Source of the DNA: Acytostelium subglobosum LB1
Taxonomy: Eukaryota; Evosea; Eumycetozoa; Acytosteliales; Acytosteliaceae
Direction of reading: 5' to 3'
Length of the DNA stretch: 64,000 nt
NCBI RefSeq assembly: GCF_000787575.1
Contig: NW_012236495.1
Coordinates: forward strand, 1 to 64,000
The position numbers and the translations under genes were made by a program. Shown in pieces: positions 44,919 to 57,445 of the stretch; the stretch's first letter is position 1; the number at the start of each line of letters is the position of its first letter. The notes beneath the pieces were generated by a model. The model did no database searches and had not been told where the DNA came from. It worked only from the letters and a program-made list of their open reading frames with translations.

Positions 44919-47761
44919 ATGGCAAACACAGGTGGAGATCTTTATCTTTTTGGAAAGTATGAATGATGTTAGAGATTGATTATGAATGATCTTCACTAGC
45001 ACTGCACTGACTGACTCATTCAACTCATATTTAATAGGAACTCACATGGACAGCTTGGTTTAGAACTATTCAACAGTGATCAAGTTGTTTACGATCAGTA
45101 AGCATCACTCACTCAATCCAATCAATCCAATCAATCCAATGAATCAATCCAACTAATATGTAACAAAATACAACAGGGATAACTTCACACCTAAACCAAC
45201 ATTGTTGACAGCCTATCCGAATGTTACACATTTCTCAGCGGGTATCTTACACACTGGATTCATCATGAATGGCTCATTGTACATGTTTGGAAGTAACAGC
45301 TTTGGAAAGCTTGGTCTGGGCCACACTGAGGACATCAAGAAACCAAAGAGTGTCTATCTGATCAATGTCAAACAGGTGACATGTGCCAATGAACATACCA
45401 TGGCATTGACAGAGGAGGGATTCGTCTACTCGTGGGGTCTGGGCACACTTGGACGTCTGGGTGGCTCAGGCACAACCAGATCAGTGCCAGCACGTGTAGC
45501 TATGCCGGGCACAATAACTCGCATCTTTGCTGGTGGAGCAAGCTCAGCCGCCATCGCAGTCGACGGACTGCTATACACTTGGGGCTACAACAAGTATGGT
45601 CAACTAGGACTTGGCATGGTGAATGAGTTCCGCGAAGCACCAACACTGGTCAAGTTCTTCAACAACGAGGTCAAGATTGTCGATATCTCATTGGGCGATC
45701 GCCACATGGCTGGCATTGATAGCGAGGGACTGTTGTACACTTGGGGCTCAAACGCTGAGCTGCAGCTGGGCGATGGTTACGATGACAAGAGCACGCCAAC
45801 ACAAGTCTTGCGTCGCAGTGACATCAGATTCATCAAGGTCAACTGTGGTGGCACATTCACATGCGCAATATCAAACGCGGACGATGACAACAACCTATAT
45901 CTCTGGGGCACATTTGCAGACTATGCTTCAAACACACCAAAGAAGTTCTTGTCCAAGGTGGAAGATGTCACATGCTCCCACGACTGCAGCAAGAACATCA
46001 TCGCTGTGCGCAGTACAGGCGAGGTCTACACATTTGGCTGGAGTCGATATGGACAGGCAGGTTCAACAGAGGAGGTTGCACCACTGGCCCGTATGACAAG
46101 TATTGTAGCACGACCAAATGTTATATCATGTGGTGGCTATCACTCTGGCTTGCTGTTTATCAGTTTGCCCGACCGTATATTCCAAATGGTACACGATGGT
46201 TATTGGCCCAGCAAACCATTGACAGTGGACGTGCTGGAGCATCGCAACTGTGATGGTGACAGCTTGATGCACATCATTGCCAAGAAGCGATTCGATCAGC
46301 CACCTCTCATTCAGCAATGCAGTGCACTCATCAACAAGACCAACAAAGAGGGTCGTCCACCATTCTTCTATTATGGCAAGCTGCTCAACTACTGCAAGGA
46401 CAAGCTGCCATCAATCTTCTTCAAGGATCCAGATGGGCAGACATGTCTTCATTATTATTGCAGGAATGTGTGTACCAGGGAGCAACATCTCACTCAATGG
46501 AATCATTCCACTCACTAACTTACTCACTCGATCAATCAGGAAATGTTTGATGATGTCAATGATATCTTGTCGTTTGCTGCCTTTGATGAAAGAGTCAGGG
46601 ATAATGATGGCAAGAGAGCATTCGACTACATTGACAAATCAGTGTCCTTCAAGATAAAGGTAACACAATCACATGACCTTTGCGATAGCCGCTCATCACT
46701 CACTCAATCAATCAAACATTTAGAAAAGGCATAATATATCGGATATTGGTATATTGTATACTAAGGAGGACTCAAACTTGGCAGCAAAGATAAAGAAATC
46801 GATTGAGGAGAATGGATATACAGCAGACTATCTAAATGCTACTAGTGGATCAATCACCAAACGATACATTGGATATGTATTCTTGGTATCCCGTCATTCA
46901 CTGTCAAATACATTGGCCACTGATCTTCTCAAGAATGTCTTGGTCAAGGCACCAATGATATCAATATGGTATGTTGAATCATTCGATCAATCATTCAATC
47001 AATCATTACTTACTGACCACATACTATTAGGGCTGAGAAGTTACAGATAACAGACCCAACTCTTGAATCATGTATATATCGATCACAATTGGTGGACTTC
47101 TCAAATGAACAACTATATGATAGTTCAGTGTCAGTGTTGATTGAGGGTGTACATAACATCATGGACTTTGTTCCAAAGGAGAAGGAAGTGGAGGACACTG
47201 ATCTCAAAGTTGATGCAGGTACGTACTCAACAAAACATCCTGGAATGCTCAATCACTTAACTCACTCATTGGAATCAAACAGAGTTCGTAAAGGTTTCTG
47301 GCGAAGAGAGTGTATTCCTGAGTTATGATCGAACCAAGAAGGCCAAGTACAAGGAGCTATTCACTTATTTACAGGATAGCAAGATTAAGATTGTTCCAGA
47401 GGAGAAGGTATGTTGTTGGGCATCAATCAGACATCCAATTACTGGCACTAACACTATTGATGAATGAATGAATGAATAGGGACTATTATCAAGTTGGGTA
47501 TTCATTGTGATATTGGACTCTAATGAACTTAGTGCACAAGTTAGAGACGAGATATCATTGGCAGAGAATAGGAACAAGCCTGTACTATCGATCTATTACA
47601 ATCAAGACTGCAAGTTGAACAAGGCATCACAGTACACATTTGCCAATGCCCCCAAGTTGATATTCGACGAGGAAGGCTTCCAACAACTACTCGGTTTGAT
47701 CAAGCTACAATACGCATATCTCAATATCTCTGACAAACTATTCAATCTATCGAATCAATAA
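44919..47761 (+). CDS. RCC1-repeat / ankyrin-like / TIR-domain protein
   Basis: Exons 44919-44956, 45038-45097, 45177-46467, 46540-46659, 46724-46968, 47031-47218, 47283-47407 and 47480-47761 give 782 residues in frame. The first 330 residues are RCC1 repeats (LYLFGKNSHGQLGL, YMFGSNSFGKLGLGH, YSWGLGTLGRLGG, YTWGYNKYGQLGLG). A region of about 380-500 looks ankyrin-like (DGDSLMHIIAKKRF, DGQTCLHYYCRN). Two TIR-like folds follow. The first (about 508-620: IGILYTKEDSNLAAKIKKSI, YVFLVSRHSLS) lacks the usual Glu. The second (about 652-775: ESVFLSYDRTKKAKYKELF, SWVFIVILDSNELSAQV, then DEISLAENRNKPVLSIYY) has the Glu placed as in NAD-cleaving TIR domains. Dictyostelium TirA functions in bacterial killing by sentinel cells. 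A related sensing role here is inference; enzymatic activity is unproven. Confidence 0.82.
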
Positions 47762-48071
47762 TAATGATGATGGAAGGCACCAGAACATTGATCATCATCA
47801 TTCCAATCACTAATCTTTGACAAGATTCGTCTTTGATTTAAATATCTTTATGAAAATCCGATTTGGATTGGACACGAGGGGGTGTTTGAGTGTGAATTGG
47901 TGAGGTGCGTTCGAATGGAATGAGCGAAGATGGGTGCACCCACTCAATCTTGTGATTGTTCGTTCGCTTTATCGACTCACACATACACACAATCCTATCA
48001 TTCATTCAAACTACATTGTAGTTACTTTATTACTTATAACTTTATTTATATACTTATATATACTTGTAACA
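47762..48071. other. intergenic between RCC1-TIR and ENT genes
   Basis: Non-coding spacer ending in a TTATTACTTATAACTTTATTTATATACTTATATATAC AT-rich core promoter before the ENT start codon. Confidence 0.4.
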
Positions 48072-49755
48072 ATGGATGACAAAACAAGTCTTATTGTACC
48101 AGCATTCAATCAAGAATATGAATCAAACAACAGCATCAAAATGATTGATGAGAATGAGCGTACACCATTGATGGATGACCCTGTCAAGACTGGTGCTCCA
48201 GAGGACAAAGTATGATGCATCACTCATTCTCACTCATACTCATTCATACTGACAAACACTCAAACAACGTTTAAATAGTATGGTCTTGCATGGATATGTT
48301 GCTCATTCCTTGGACTTGGACTATTGTTCCCATTCAATTGTTATATTGCAGCTTCGGACTTTTACGCTACACTCTATCCAAATGTATCTTATGCATTCTT
48401 GATGTCACTGGCCTATAACTTCTTCTCTTGGATTCTGTTGTTTGTATCATTGCGAGTGATGCCCAAGTTCTCATTCAGACTGAGGATCAACACATTCATC
48501 ATTGGTGGCGCTGCCATACTGTTTGTAATGCCATTCATCCCGTCGATGATCTCACAGGAGACGGGCGCCGTGTCCTTCTCCCTGGTGCTCACCTTCCTCT
48601 CTGGCTGTCTGTCGTCACTGCTGTTTGGCAGTGTCATGGGTCTGGTGGCGCTGTTCCCACCTACCTACACTGGATCGGTGATGAGCGGTATTGGTGTGGC
48701 AGGTATCTGTGCATCACTCCTGCGTATCATCACCAAGGTAGCCATGCCCAACACCGAGCAAGGTCAAAAAACAAGCAGCTACCTCTACTTCTTCCTTGGC
48801 AGTTTCATCCTCCTCACATGTTTCCTCGCATTCCAACTCCTTCTCAGACTTCCAATTACCAAGTATTACATGACAAGTTATGAGGCATCCGTAAGTGTCA
48901 CATTGACCCATGATCACTCACTCACTCACTAACTTTATCATTCATACAGAGAGCCAAGAATGGATCGATCAATGACAGTACCAACAACACAAAGAATGAG
49001 GTACCTTTGAAGCCATTGTTGCTCAAGGTTTGGAAGGAGGCATTCGTTGTCTTTACCGTCTTCTTTACTACTCTATCACTATTCCCAGGTGTCACTGGAC
49101 TTGTCCAGAATATCGATTCAAACCTTGGACAGGACTGGTTCAACATCATCTTTACAGTATGTTTCGGAAGGATGGATGGACCAATCCAATCAATAACTCA
49201 TTGATCTACCATACTAACAATCAATCAATCAATCACAGTCATTCTTCATGGTTGGAGACTTTATTGGAAGGACAGCACCAAAGTGGTTCATTTTGTTTAA
49301 TCCCAACAACCTTTGGATACCAACTGTTGCCAGACTTATATTCTTCCCACTCTTCTCATTATGTGTCAAGCCAGTTGTATTCAAGAGTATCTATATATAC
49401 TTTACCTTTATGTTCCTGTTCTCATTGACCAATGGATATTGTGGAAGTAAGTTTTATTTAACTTCATATTACTGATTCATATGTGATTGATCACTTCTAA
49501 CACATCACACTCATAATAGCATTGGCAATGATGTTTGGACCAACGAAAGCAGATGAGCATGAGAAAGAGGTCACCGGCATTGTTATGGTATGTACATCCC
49601 TTGATCAATCAATCACATCATTCAATGAATGATACTAACCAATCACAACTCCCATTATTTAGTCATTCTTCCTGAACTTTGGAATATGGGTAGCCACAAT
49701 GTTTGCATTCCTTCTGAGTTATTTGTTGACAGGATCAACAGGTATCAACTTCTAA
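48072..49755 (+). CDS. equilibrative nucleoside transporter (SLC29/ENT family)
   Basis: Exons 48072-48209, 48279-48890, 48950-49156, 49239-49446, 49520-49587 and 49663-49755 give 441 residues. An acidic cytosolic N-terminus leads to about eleven hydrophobic helices. Helix 1 carries GLGLLFPFNCYIAASDF, like the ENT LLPWN motif with Phe for Trp. A central charged loop (RAKNGSINDSTNNTKNEV) precedes helix 7. Helix 8 shows MVGDFIGR, the family's DxxGR hallmark, and helix 10 contains LTNGYCG. The size matches 420-480 residue ENTs. It moves nucleosides or bases across the plasma or vacuolar membrane down the gradient. Confidence 0.93.
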
Positions 49756-49932
49756 TCAATCAAACAACGTCAATGTCATTAATAAATAATAAATGAACAA
49801 TGGTGTGTATTCCAATGGAACAAACGATCTTAGAAAAGATCAAAATACTCCACCTTTTGATCAAAAAATCAGGACCAAAAAGTCTTGGTCTTCCAACACT
49901 CAATCAATCATACAATCACACATTTGATCAAC

Positions 49933-51219
49933 ATGGATACGACAGGTAAGTACCTATCATAGATGGATCATATATTCATCTGATTGATCACTCACCCCTT
50001 CAATCAAACATAAAAGAGTTTAAACTTCCTTTTATAGATATCTCTCCTTTTGTAAACAATCAATCGAATGTAGAGTCTGAGGATCGACAAGAGGTGGCAA
50101 GACAGATTAGGAATGCCTGTACAATGCATGGATTCTTTTATGTTGTTAATCATGGTGTTGATATAAAGTTGATTGAACGATTGGATAGTGCCAGTAGACA
50201 GTTCTTTGCATTGGACGAGCAGACAAAGATGAAATGGCGCATGGAGCTAGGTGGCAAAGCATGGCGAGGATACTTTCCACTGGGTGGCGAGGTGACCTCT
50301 GGCAAACCAGACATGAAAGAGGGTCTCTACCTTGGTCAAGAGTTGGACGTCACACATCCTTTGCCAATGCATGGTCCCAACCTATTTCCAGACACACCAG
50401 CAGATTTGAAGAGTCTGGTATTAGAGTACATTGAAAGTGTTACCAAGCTTGGACATTCAATCATGGAGGCTATTGCATTGAGTCTTGGTCTCGATCAATC
50501 ATACTTTTATAATCTCTACACAAAGAACCCATTAGTACTCTTCAGGTTGTTCAACTACAAGTCACACACCAAGCAAGGTACTGATACTACTCTATGGGGT
50601 GTTGGCGAGCATACTGACTATGGCTTGTTGGTAAGTCTCTCACTCATCTATCCCCCAATCACTCAATGCTGACTCTAACTTGTGAACAACTCAGACTATG
50701 TTATACCAGGATGATATAGGTGGACTTCAGGTCAAGGTACCAAAGGTAGGATGGGTACCTGCACCTCCAGTACATAACAGTTTCATTTGTAATATAGTAT
50801 GTTATGCACCAACATCGACCCTCTAGAGTATGTGACTAACATGAATGTATACACTTAGGGAGATATGTTGGATAGGGTATCAGGTGGATTGTATAAATCA
50901 ACTCCACATAGAGTGGCATTGAATACATCTGGTAGAGATAGATTATCATTCCCCTTATTCTTTGATCCCAACTTTAGTTCAACAGTATATCCAATTCCAG
51001 GTATTACAATCAATGACAATGATAACCGATGGGATGACATGAACCTGTTCGACATCAAGGGTACCTATGGCGATTACCTCTTAAACAAAGTTGGAAAAGT
51101 GTAAGTATATTCTAGTTCGCAATGAAGCTCGCAAATGAGTGATTCACTCATTCGTTCATTATGTATTATCCCAAAGGTTTCCGCAGTTGTCAAAGACGGC
51201 CTTGCCCAATACCGAATGA
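49933..51219 (+). CDS. 2-oxoglutarate/Fe(II)-dependent oxygenase (isopenicillin N synthase-like)
   Basis: Exons 49933-49945, 50017-50630, 50695-50796, 50859-51100 and 51177-51219 give 337 residues. The N-terminal DIOX_N region reads LPFIDISPF...GFFYVVNHGVD. The double-stranded beta-helix core has the iron-binding HTDYG (His and Asp), the distal His in STPHRVALN, and the 2-oxoglutarate-binding RLSFPLFFDP (Arg-x-Ser). The final exon encodes VFPQLSKTALPNTE, completing the usual YLLNKVxKVFP ending. The first exon is only 13 bases, inferred from the ATG and frame. The substrate is unknown; relatives make secondary metabolites or hydroxylate small molecules. Confidence 0.9.
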
Positions 51220-52000
51220 CATGTAATGCCCCCAACAACATCCAGGTGTCTCGTAGTTGGTCGGTGTCAATGGTTTGATCGCCCAAACAACAAACTATCA
51301 ATTAGAGAGTGGGGCAACACCTGCCCCATCTCGTGGACCGGTGTGTATGTCCAACACGCATCATGTCGCGATCTGGCTCATAATAACAAAAGAAACAATA
51401 CTCCGACCACCCCTCCCTGGGTCCAGATAACACCCAAAGTTTGTTGTTGTTGGGAAGAACAAACGGAAAACAAAACATGTTTGTGTGAGTGAGCGAGTTG
51501 ACAGATAGATAGGATTGGAGTGGATGATAAGGCAGGAGTGGGTGGGGAAATGGGGGTGTTTGTCAAGGGTTTGTTTGTTTGTTGTGTCTGTCTCGTGTTT
51601 GGATGTCAAATGGGCTATCCTATCCTGAAACAACAACATTCCATGTTCGGTATGAGTCATGTTCCTTTAGTTTAGGTTACAATCTTAGTTGTAGTAGTCG
51701 GATCACACACATATATAAACATTTCTTATTCTTTTCTCTCTTATGATTGAGGAATAAGAAGAAGAAGTTGTAGAAGAAGGGAAAGGAACCAATCAATAAC
51801 AATCAATCAATCAGCTGACTCATCACCCATCATCACCATCTATCCAGCCCATTAAATCAATCATAAGATCAATCTCCAATTCATTCATTTACACATATAA
51901 TATATATATATATATATAGCAGCGAACTTGGCATTGACATTGACATTGGTCATTGTCATCTGATCGATCAATCAAACATCAAGCCAATCAAGCAACAAAC
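51220..52000. other. intergenic, upstream of UBR1-like gene
   Basis: About 780 bases without a supported gene. It contains GT-rich stretches (51540-51600), AAG repeats (51757-51782), and a TA dinucleotide run at 51898-51918 roughly 85 bases before the ATG, likely the core promoter. Confidence 0.45.
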
Positions 52001-55000
52001 ATGCCTGTTTTCAACCTATTCAAGAGCATTGGAGGAGGAGGTAATGTCATTGAATGATTGCGATCAATCTAATCGTCATGCTAACGACAACAACAAATGA
52101 CAACAGGCAAGAAGACTGTCAAACCATCAAAGTATTATAATGACTTTGAGAACTACTTGAATCAAAGACTGACGAATGAGACATTGAACTTATTGTTTGA
52201 ATACTTTATACAGACATCGTTGGATCAGTTCTTTAAGGAACATCCATCGCCACAGGCCAAACAGTGTAACTTTGGTGCCAATGGCAACGAATCAATCTTT
52301 ATAACATGTCAGCAGTGTTGCTCCAAGCTGGAGAACTACTGCATGTGTCTCAAATGCTTTGTCAATGGCCCACACGAGCACTTTGTCGATCACAAGTACT
52401 CCATCTACAAGACATCGGCCGTTTGCGATTGTGGCTCGAGCTACATGAGCGCCAACGGTCATTGCTACTGCCATGGCAATCAAAGACCTGTGGCGACAGG
52501 TGATCCAGACAGTGCGTCATCATCCTCATCAACACAAACAACATCAACAACATCAACTTTACAATCAACCTTACAATCAAACAATCAACAATCATCTACA
52601 TCATTGAGCTCAAGTATTAGTAGTACTAGTAGCATCAGCAACAACAATAACAATAATAATAATAATAGCATTGTTGGCAGCGGACCAACATTACATTCAC
52701 ATTCGAGCGACACTAGACTATTCTTCAGACTCCTGGCTCGATATCTTACCGACCTAACTTGCAACAATGCCTTGTTGGAGGACCCCAGCAACAAGTTCAT
52801 CACATCAAAGATAGACACCATTGTTCAATGGACAGTGGCCACACTCACCAAGTCGTCATCACTGGTCAGCATCGTCTGCGAAGAGTTTGTTGGCCACGTG
52901 CTCGACCCTTCGCGCACCTTTCACCAGCACTTCACCGAGCCACCTCAACACCTGCTGCCCATCGTCAATGGACAGACCAGCGCCAAGAAGGTGTCACAGG
53001 CCCAGACCAAAGGCCAGCCCTTGGACTACGACACAGCATATCCACGTGACAATCTAAGCAAGCTGTTGGTGTCTGATTGCTACATCAACATCGTATATCC
53101 ACTGCTGATCCATCTCATCTGCAATGATACGCCGTTCAAGTCCACTTTCATTCGACACTACATCAAACTATACAGCCAATTCTTTATCAATGGACTCAAG
53201 AAACAGATCAGCAACTGTTCATGTATCCTCTCTGTCACCTACATTGGTGAGGATGCCATGGTCAGCTACCTCTCACGTGTCGAGGCCGAGTACCAAAGCA
53301 ACAACATCATCCATGTTCTGTTGACAACAAATGTAAGTCATAACCCAAACACTGGAACTATTCGAATCAGCTAACTCACTCATTCAATCAATTATACAGG
53401 TTAAGCTTGTCAATGAGCTGCTCCTCAAGTGCTACGATAGACCAAGACAACAGGAATACATGTTCTGGATGAAGTATGATCTCAACTTGTTGTTGGTCAT
53501 ACTCAAGAATAAGGAGGTGGCATCATTCGTTATGAGTGATCGTGGGTCATTCTTGTTGGATGCCATATTCAACTCAGCAATGGAGATGCATAGATTGAGC
53601 TCGTTGGACTCATTACCAAACAACAATATCCTGTCGTTTGTTAATGATATTGAGATCACTATGTGCAAGTTGCTCTCCGTCCTGTTCCAGACCGACACTG
53701 ACAATGGCAGTGCGAATTGCGAACAACAGTTGACGGCACTCGCGCGCAAGTTTGTCGAGTACTTTGATCACCTGGACGTGGCCAAGTACAGCAGTCACAC
53801 AGCCTCATCCGAGCAGGTGGTGTTCAGACCGCACTTCCCTGTTTATCGTATGATGGCCTACCTAATGATGAAGAATTGCAGCGCCATCAGTGTTCAATAC
53901 TTTATCAATCAGCTCACATTCAGTGAGCAATCAGTGCGTACGATGTTGACCACTGTATTGATGTTCCACATGTCTGGATCAACATATGGCAAGCCACAGG
54001 CGACAGCATCACAGTTTGGAGAGTACACCACTATGTTGGACCTGTACCTCATTCAACTGGCACTTCTAAAGATTGGTCCAACATCATTCATCCAAACATT
54101 CATTGAGTGTATTGGACGTCTACATCGTATGCATCACTCATTCACTCAATCAATCAAACATGCATACTAACTCATCAATCAATCAAACAATAGCATCACA
54201 ACAATCATTACAAAGGATGCAATATATTATGAATATGTTGGTTTCTGTTATTCAGAATAGACCTACACTCAATCCAAATCAATCGGATATCAAGTACCAT
54301 TTCATTCAGATACTATCTGTGTCTGATGATATCAAACTGGATCAACTTGGATTCGTGTTTGATCGTACCTCCAACGAGTTGATGTCGTTGGTGCTCTCAG
54401 AGATCTCCACCAAGGACAACAGGAAGCGAACGTTGAAGAAGGACTACTGGGACCAGATCGATCCCCATTACATCCATCACAACCCCGAGGTAAAGAAGCG
54501 ACTGGACGTCAACAAGTTGAGGTACCAGCTGATACCCAACACCGCGCCACTGCCGCCTCTCTGCACCCTGCCACTCAGCAGCGCTTTCATTCACATTGTT
54601 GACGTGTGCAACGAGCCGTCCATGTACCAGCTGTTGCTCAAGCTGATGATCGAACGACGATACCCCAACTATAGTCTGGATCAGGCGGACCCTGTCAGGG
54701 GCCTGTTCAGAAACTACAACGCTGTCAACGATTGTTTATACATCGTGTGTCTGTCATTGCGCATGTTCAAGGAGTTCACACTGCCATCACTGGACCTTGT
54801 GGCCAGCAATACGATCAAGTCATGCGTAGCCCAGTTCGTCGGGACCAAAGAGCGCAGGACAATGGGATCCATGCCACCTTACTGCATCACATCACTTCTT
54901 CTCCCCATCACAGTGCATGTCAAGGCAGAGGCAACCACATCATCATCACAATCAAACACGATGGACATCTGCTTGTTGGATACTCTGGTGGACCTGTGGA

Positions 55001-57403
55001 AGGACACCACCAACTCGATGGACCAGGAGGCCAAGCCATTGCTGCAGCACATCTTCTCAAAGATGTTGGATGTTGACACTCAGTTCCAAGAGTACTTTGC
55101 CGCCAACAACATTGGTATCGAGAACAATGCTGAGCAACAGAAGAAGGTTGAGGAGCAGAAGAAGTCAGTCTCGGACAAGAGGAAGCGTCTAATGCTTCAG
55201 ATGAGACAGCAACAACAGAACTTCTCACCAGAGATCTTCTACGCCAATGTTGCATCAGCCTCCCCTGCTGTGGCCTCTGACCAACCCGCCACAGTAGTTG
55301 CCTCACCCGTGCTACTAAGCGCAACACCAACATCAACAACAACAACTCCAACAATCACATCCACATCGACAACATCGACAACGACAACAACGACATCAAC
55401 AGCCACGACGATGAACAGTCCGACAGTCCCAACCCCGACCATCATCGTGACTATGACTCCCTCAACTTCGATGAACAATATCGCGGCAGCAACAACAATG
55501 TTGCCAGACAGTGGAGTCGACACTCATCAGCCATATTTGGACTCATCACCGTTGGCCAAGATGAACGAGGCGCTATGTGTGATTTGTAATTCATGCTCTT
55601 CAAAGGATGAGCCACTCTATGCCATTGGAACGATCAACAAGAACCCCCTGCTGCCACATCATCAACGCCAGGAGTTTGAACGATTGATGAACGACACCAC
55701 CCTGACCTTTGACTACAGAATCAGCTACCAAAATGTCCGCAACCGACTGCTCAAGGACATCAACACTGTGCTACAGTCGACAGAGGGACCCGAGATGATC
55801 CGTTCAATGCTGCCCATGGCCTTCCCCTACATCTACCCATCGTACATCACATCGTGCCATCACAACATCCACAAGAACTGCCTTGCCAAGCTGCATCCAA
55901 ACCACGCCCAATCAGGATTCAAGTGTCCACTATGTTCCAACTACTCCACCACGATCATCCCGCTCACTCACCTTGGCCACTGCAACCAGGCTACCAACAG
56001 CCACTTCATTACCTCCCTCGCACTGAAGGACATGAGGCTGATGAAGGCGCCAGTGATTGACAAGTTCGTCTGGAAGTACATCATTCACAACATCGAGACG
56101 TTGGAGCTCAAGTCGCGCCAGTACACTCTCTACACCAACGCCAACGACGACCCCTACTACGTGCTGTCGCAGGCCGAGTTTGAGAAGGAGCTGCTCACCC
56201 TGTCATTGCTGTTCAACACGGTCATGTCAAATGCCAACCCCTTCACCACGCATCACGACCTCCAGCAGGCCAACAGTCGAATGATCCGTGCCATGGACCC
56301 ATTCAACCGTCACGCCTTTATTGTGTACCTGCTGCATCATCAGCCACTACCACAACAGTGCAGTGTCGGTGCCATGAACAGTGAGCGTGATCGCCAGATC
56401 AAGGAGGACTTGGTGCAGACGATGGAGTCATTCTACAATCAAATCATACTGCATTATATCTTCAAGGAGAAACCATACACCAATGCCGTGGAGTCACTGT
56501 ATGACATTAAGAAGGCCATACAGAACCATCCATTACTCACGACAAACATCAACAATCTGTTGCCATTCATGAGGAAGATGTACCTATTCTACATGCTCTA
56601 TGATTGTTTCAAGAAGCATTGTATTGGATCGTCGACGACACCTTCCTCATCATCAGTGAAGAAGAGCCATATTGAGGACATACCTCACACTTTGACATTG
56701 GAGCAGTTCTCAAGCATGGATCACATCATGTCTACACTTGGATATCAATCCATTCATCAGTACATCCAAACTGTCAATGTCAAGGAGTTCGAGAGGCAGA
56801 TGGAGAAGCAGCAATGCTATCCATTCCCCTTGCGTCCATACGACAGTGTGATCAAGTTTATAGACCTTCCTCAAACACACTTTGTAAGTGGTCATCCAGA
56901 ACCATCCATTCATGTCCAACTCAGTTGACTAACACACTCTCCATTACCTTTCAATTCAAACCAGATGTTCTTAAAGGACATAGTTTACCCAATGGTTTAC
57001 TGTAGCCAATGCAAGCAGCTCGTCATCAGACTATGTCTATTGTGCAATCACCAACACTGTTCCACCAATGATTGTGACAACAATGCCAAGAATGTAAGTC
57101 TTGATCACAGTCACCCAATCAATCAGATCCTGGAATCATTCCACTCACTCAATCAAACATTACAACTTGTAGCACACCAAGAACTGTCCAGCACAAGCAT
57201 GTGGATTGTTTGTTAGGTATGAGGATCCATCGATATTCATTATGTGGCCAAACCAGACGAGATCATACAAGATATATAGACAACCTGATGGCTACTCAGC
57301 TACCTCGACATCCAGCACCTCCGACATTCTCTACACAAAGGGACTAAAAAAGATCTATCGATACTGGATCAAAGGATGCACCACACAGCTGATTGGCAAA
57401 TAA
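52001..57403 (+). CDS. UBR1-type N-recognin E3 ubiquitin ligase
   Basis: Exons 52001-52040, 52107-53332, 53400-54126, 54194-56883, 56965-57093 and 57173-57403 give 1680 residues. A short start (MPVFNLFKSIGGG) is followed by the UBR box (about 55-125) with its regular Cys/His set (CQQCCSKLENYCMCLKCF, CDCGSS, HCYCHG), which binds destabilising N-terminal residues. A Ser/Asn-rich insert and helical body follow. A RING-H2-like domain (ALCVICNSC..., CHHNIHKNCLAKLH, FKCPLCSNY) lies near residues 1160-1290, and a Cys-rich C-terminal domain (YCSQCKQL, CLLCNHQHC) ends the protein. This is the N-degron pathway E3 architecture. The gene ends 42 bases from the convergent NO66 gene. Confidence 0.93.
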
Positions 57404-57445
57404 ACTACTCCTTTTATCTATACCATTCTACTCGCTCGCTCGCTC

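Noticed and set aside
51361-51660. 99-codon frame on the minus strand
   Set aside because: It has no domain, sits in a GT-rich spacer upstream of the UBR1-like gene and overlaps presumed promoter sequence.
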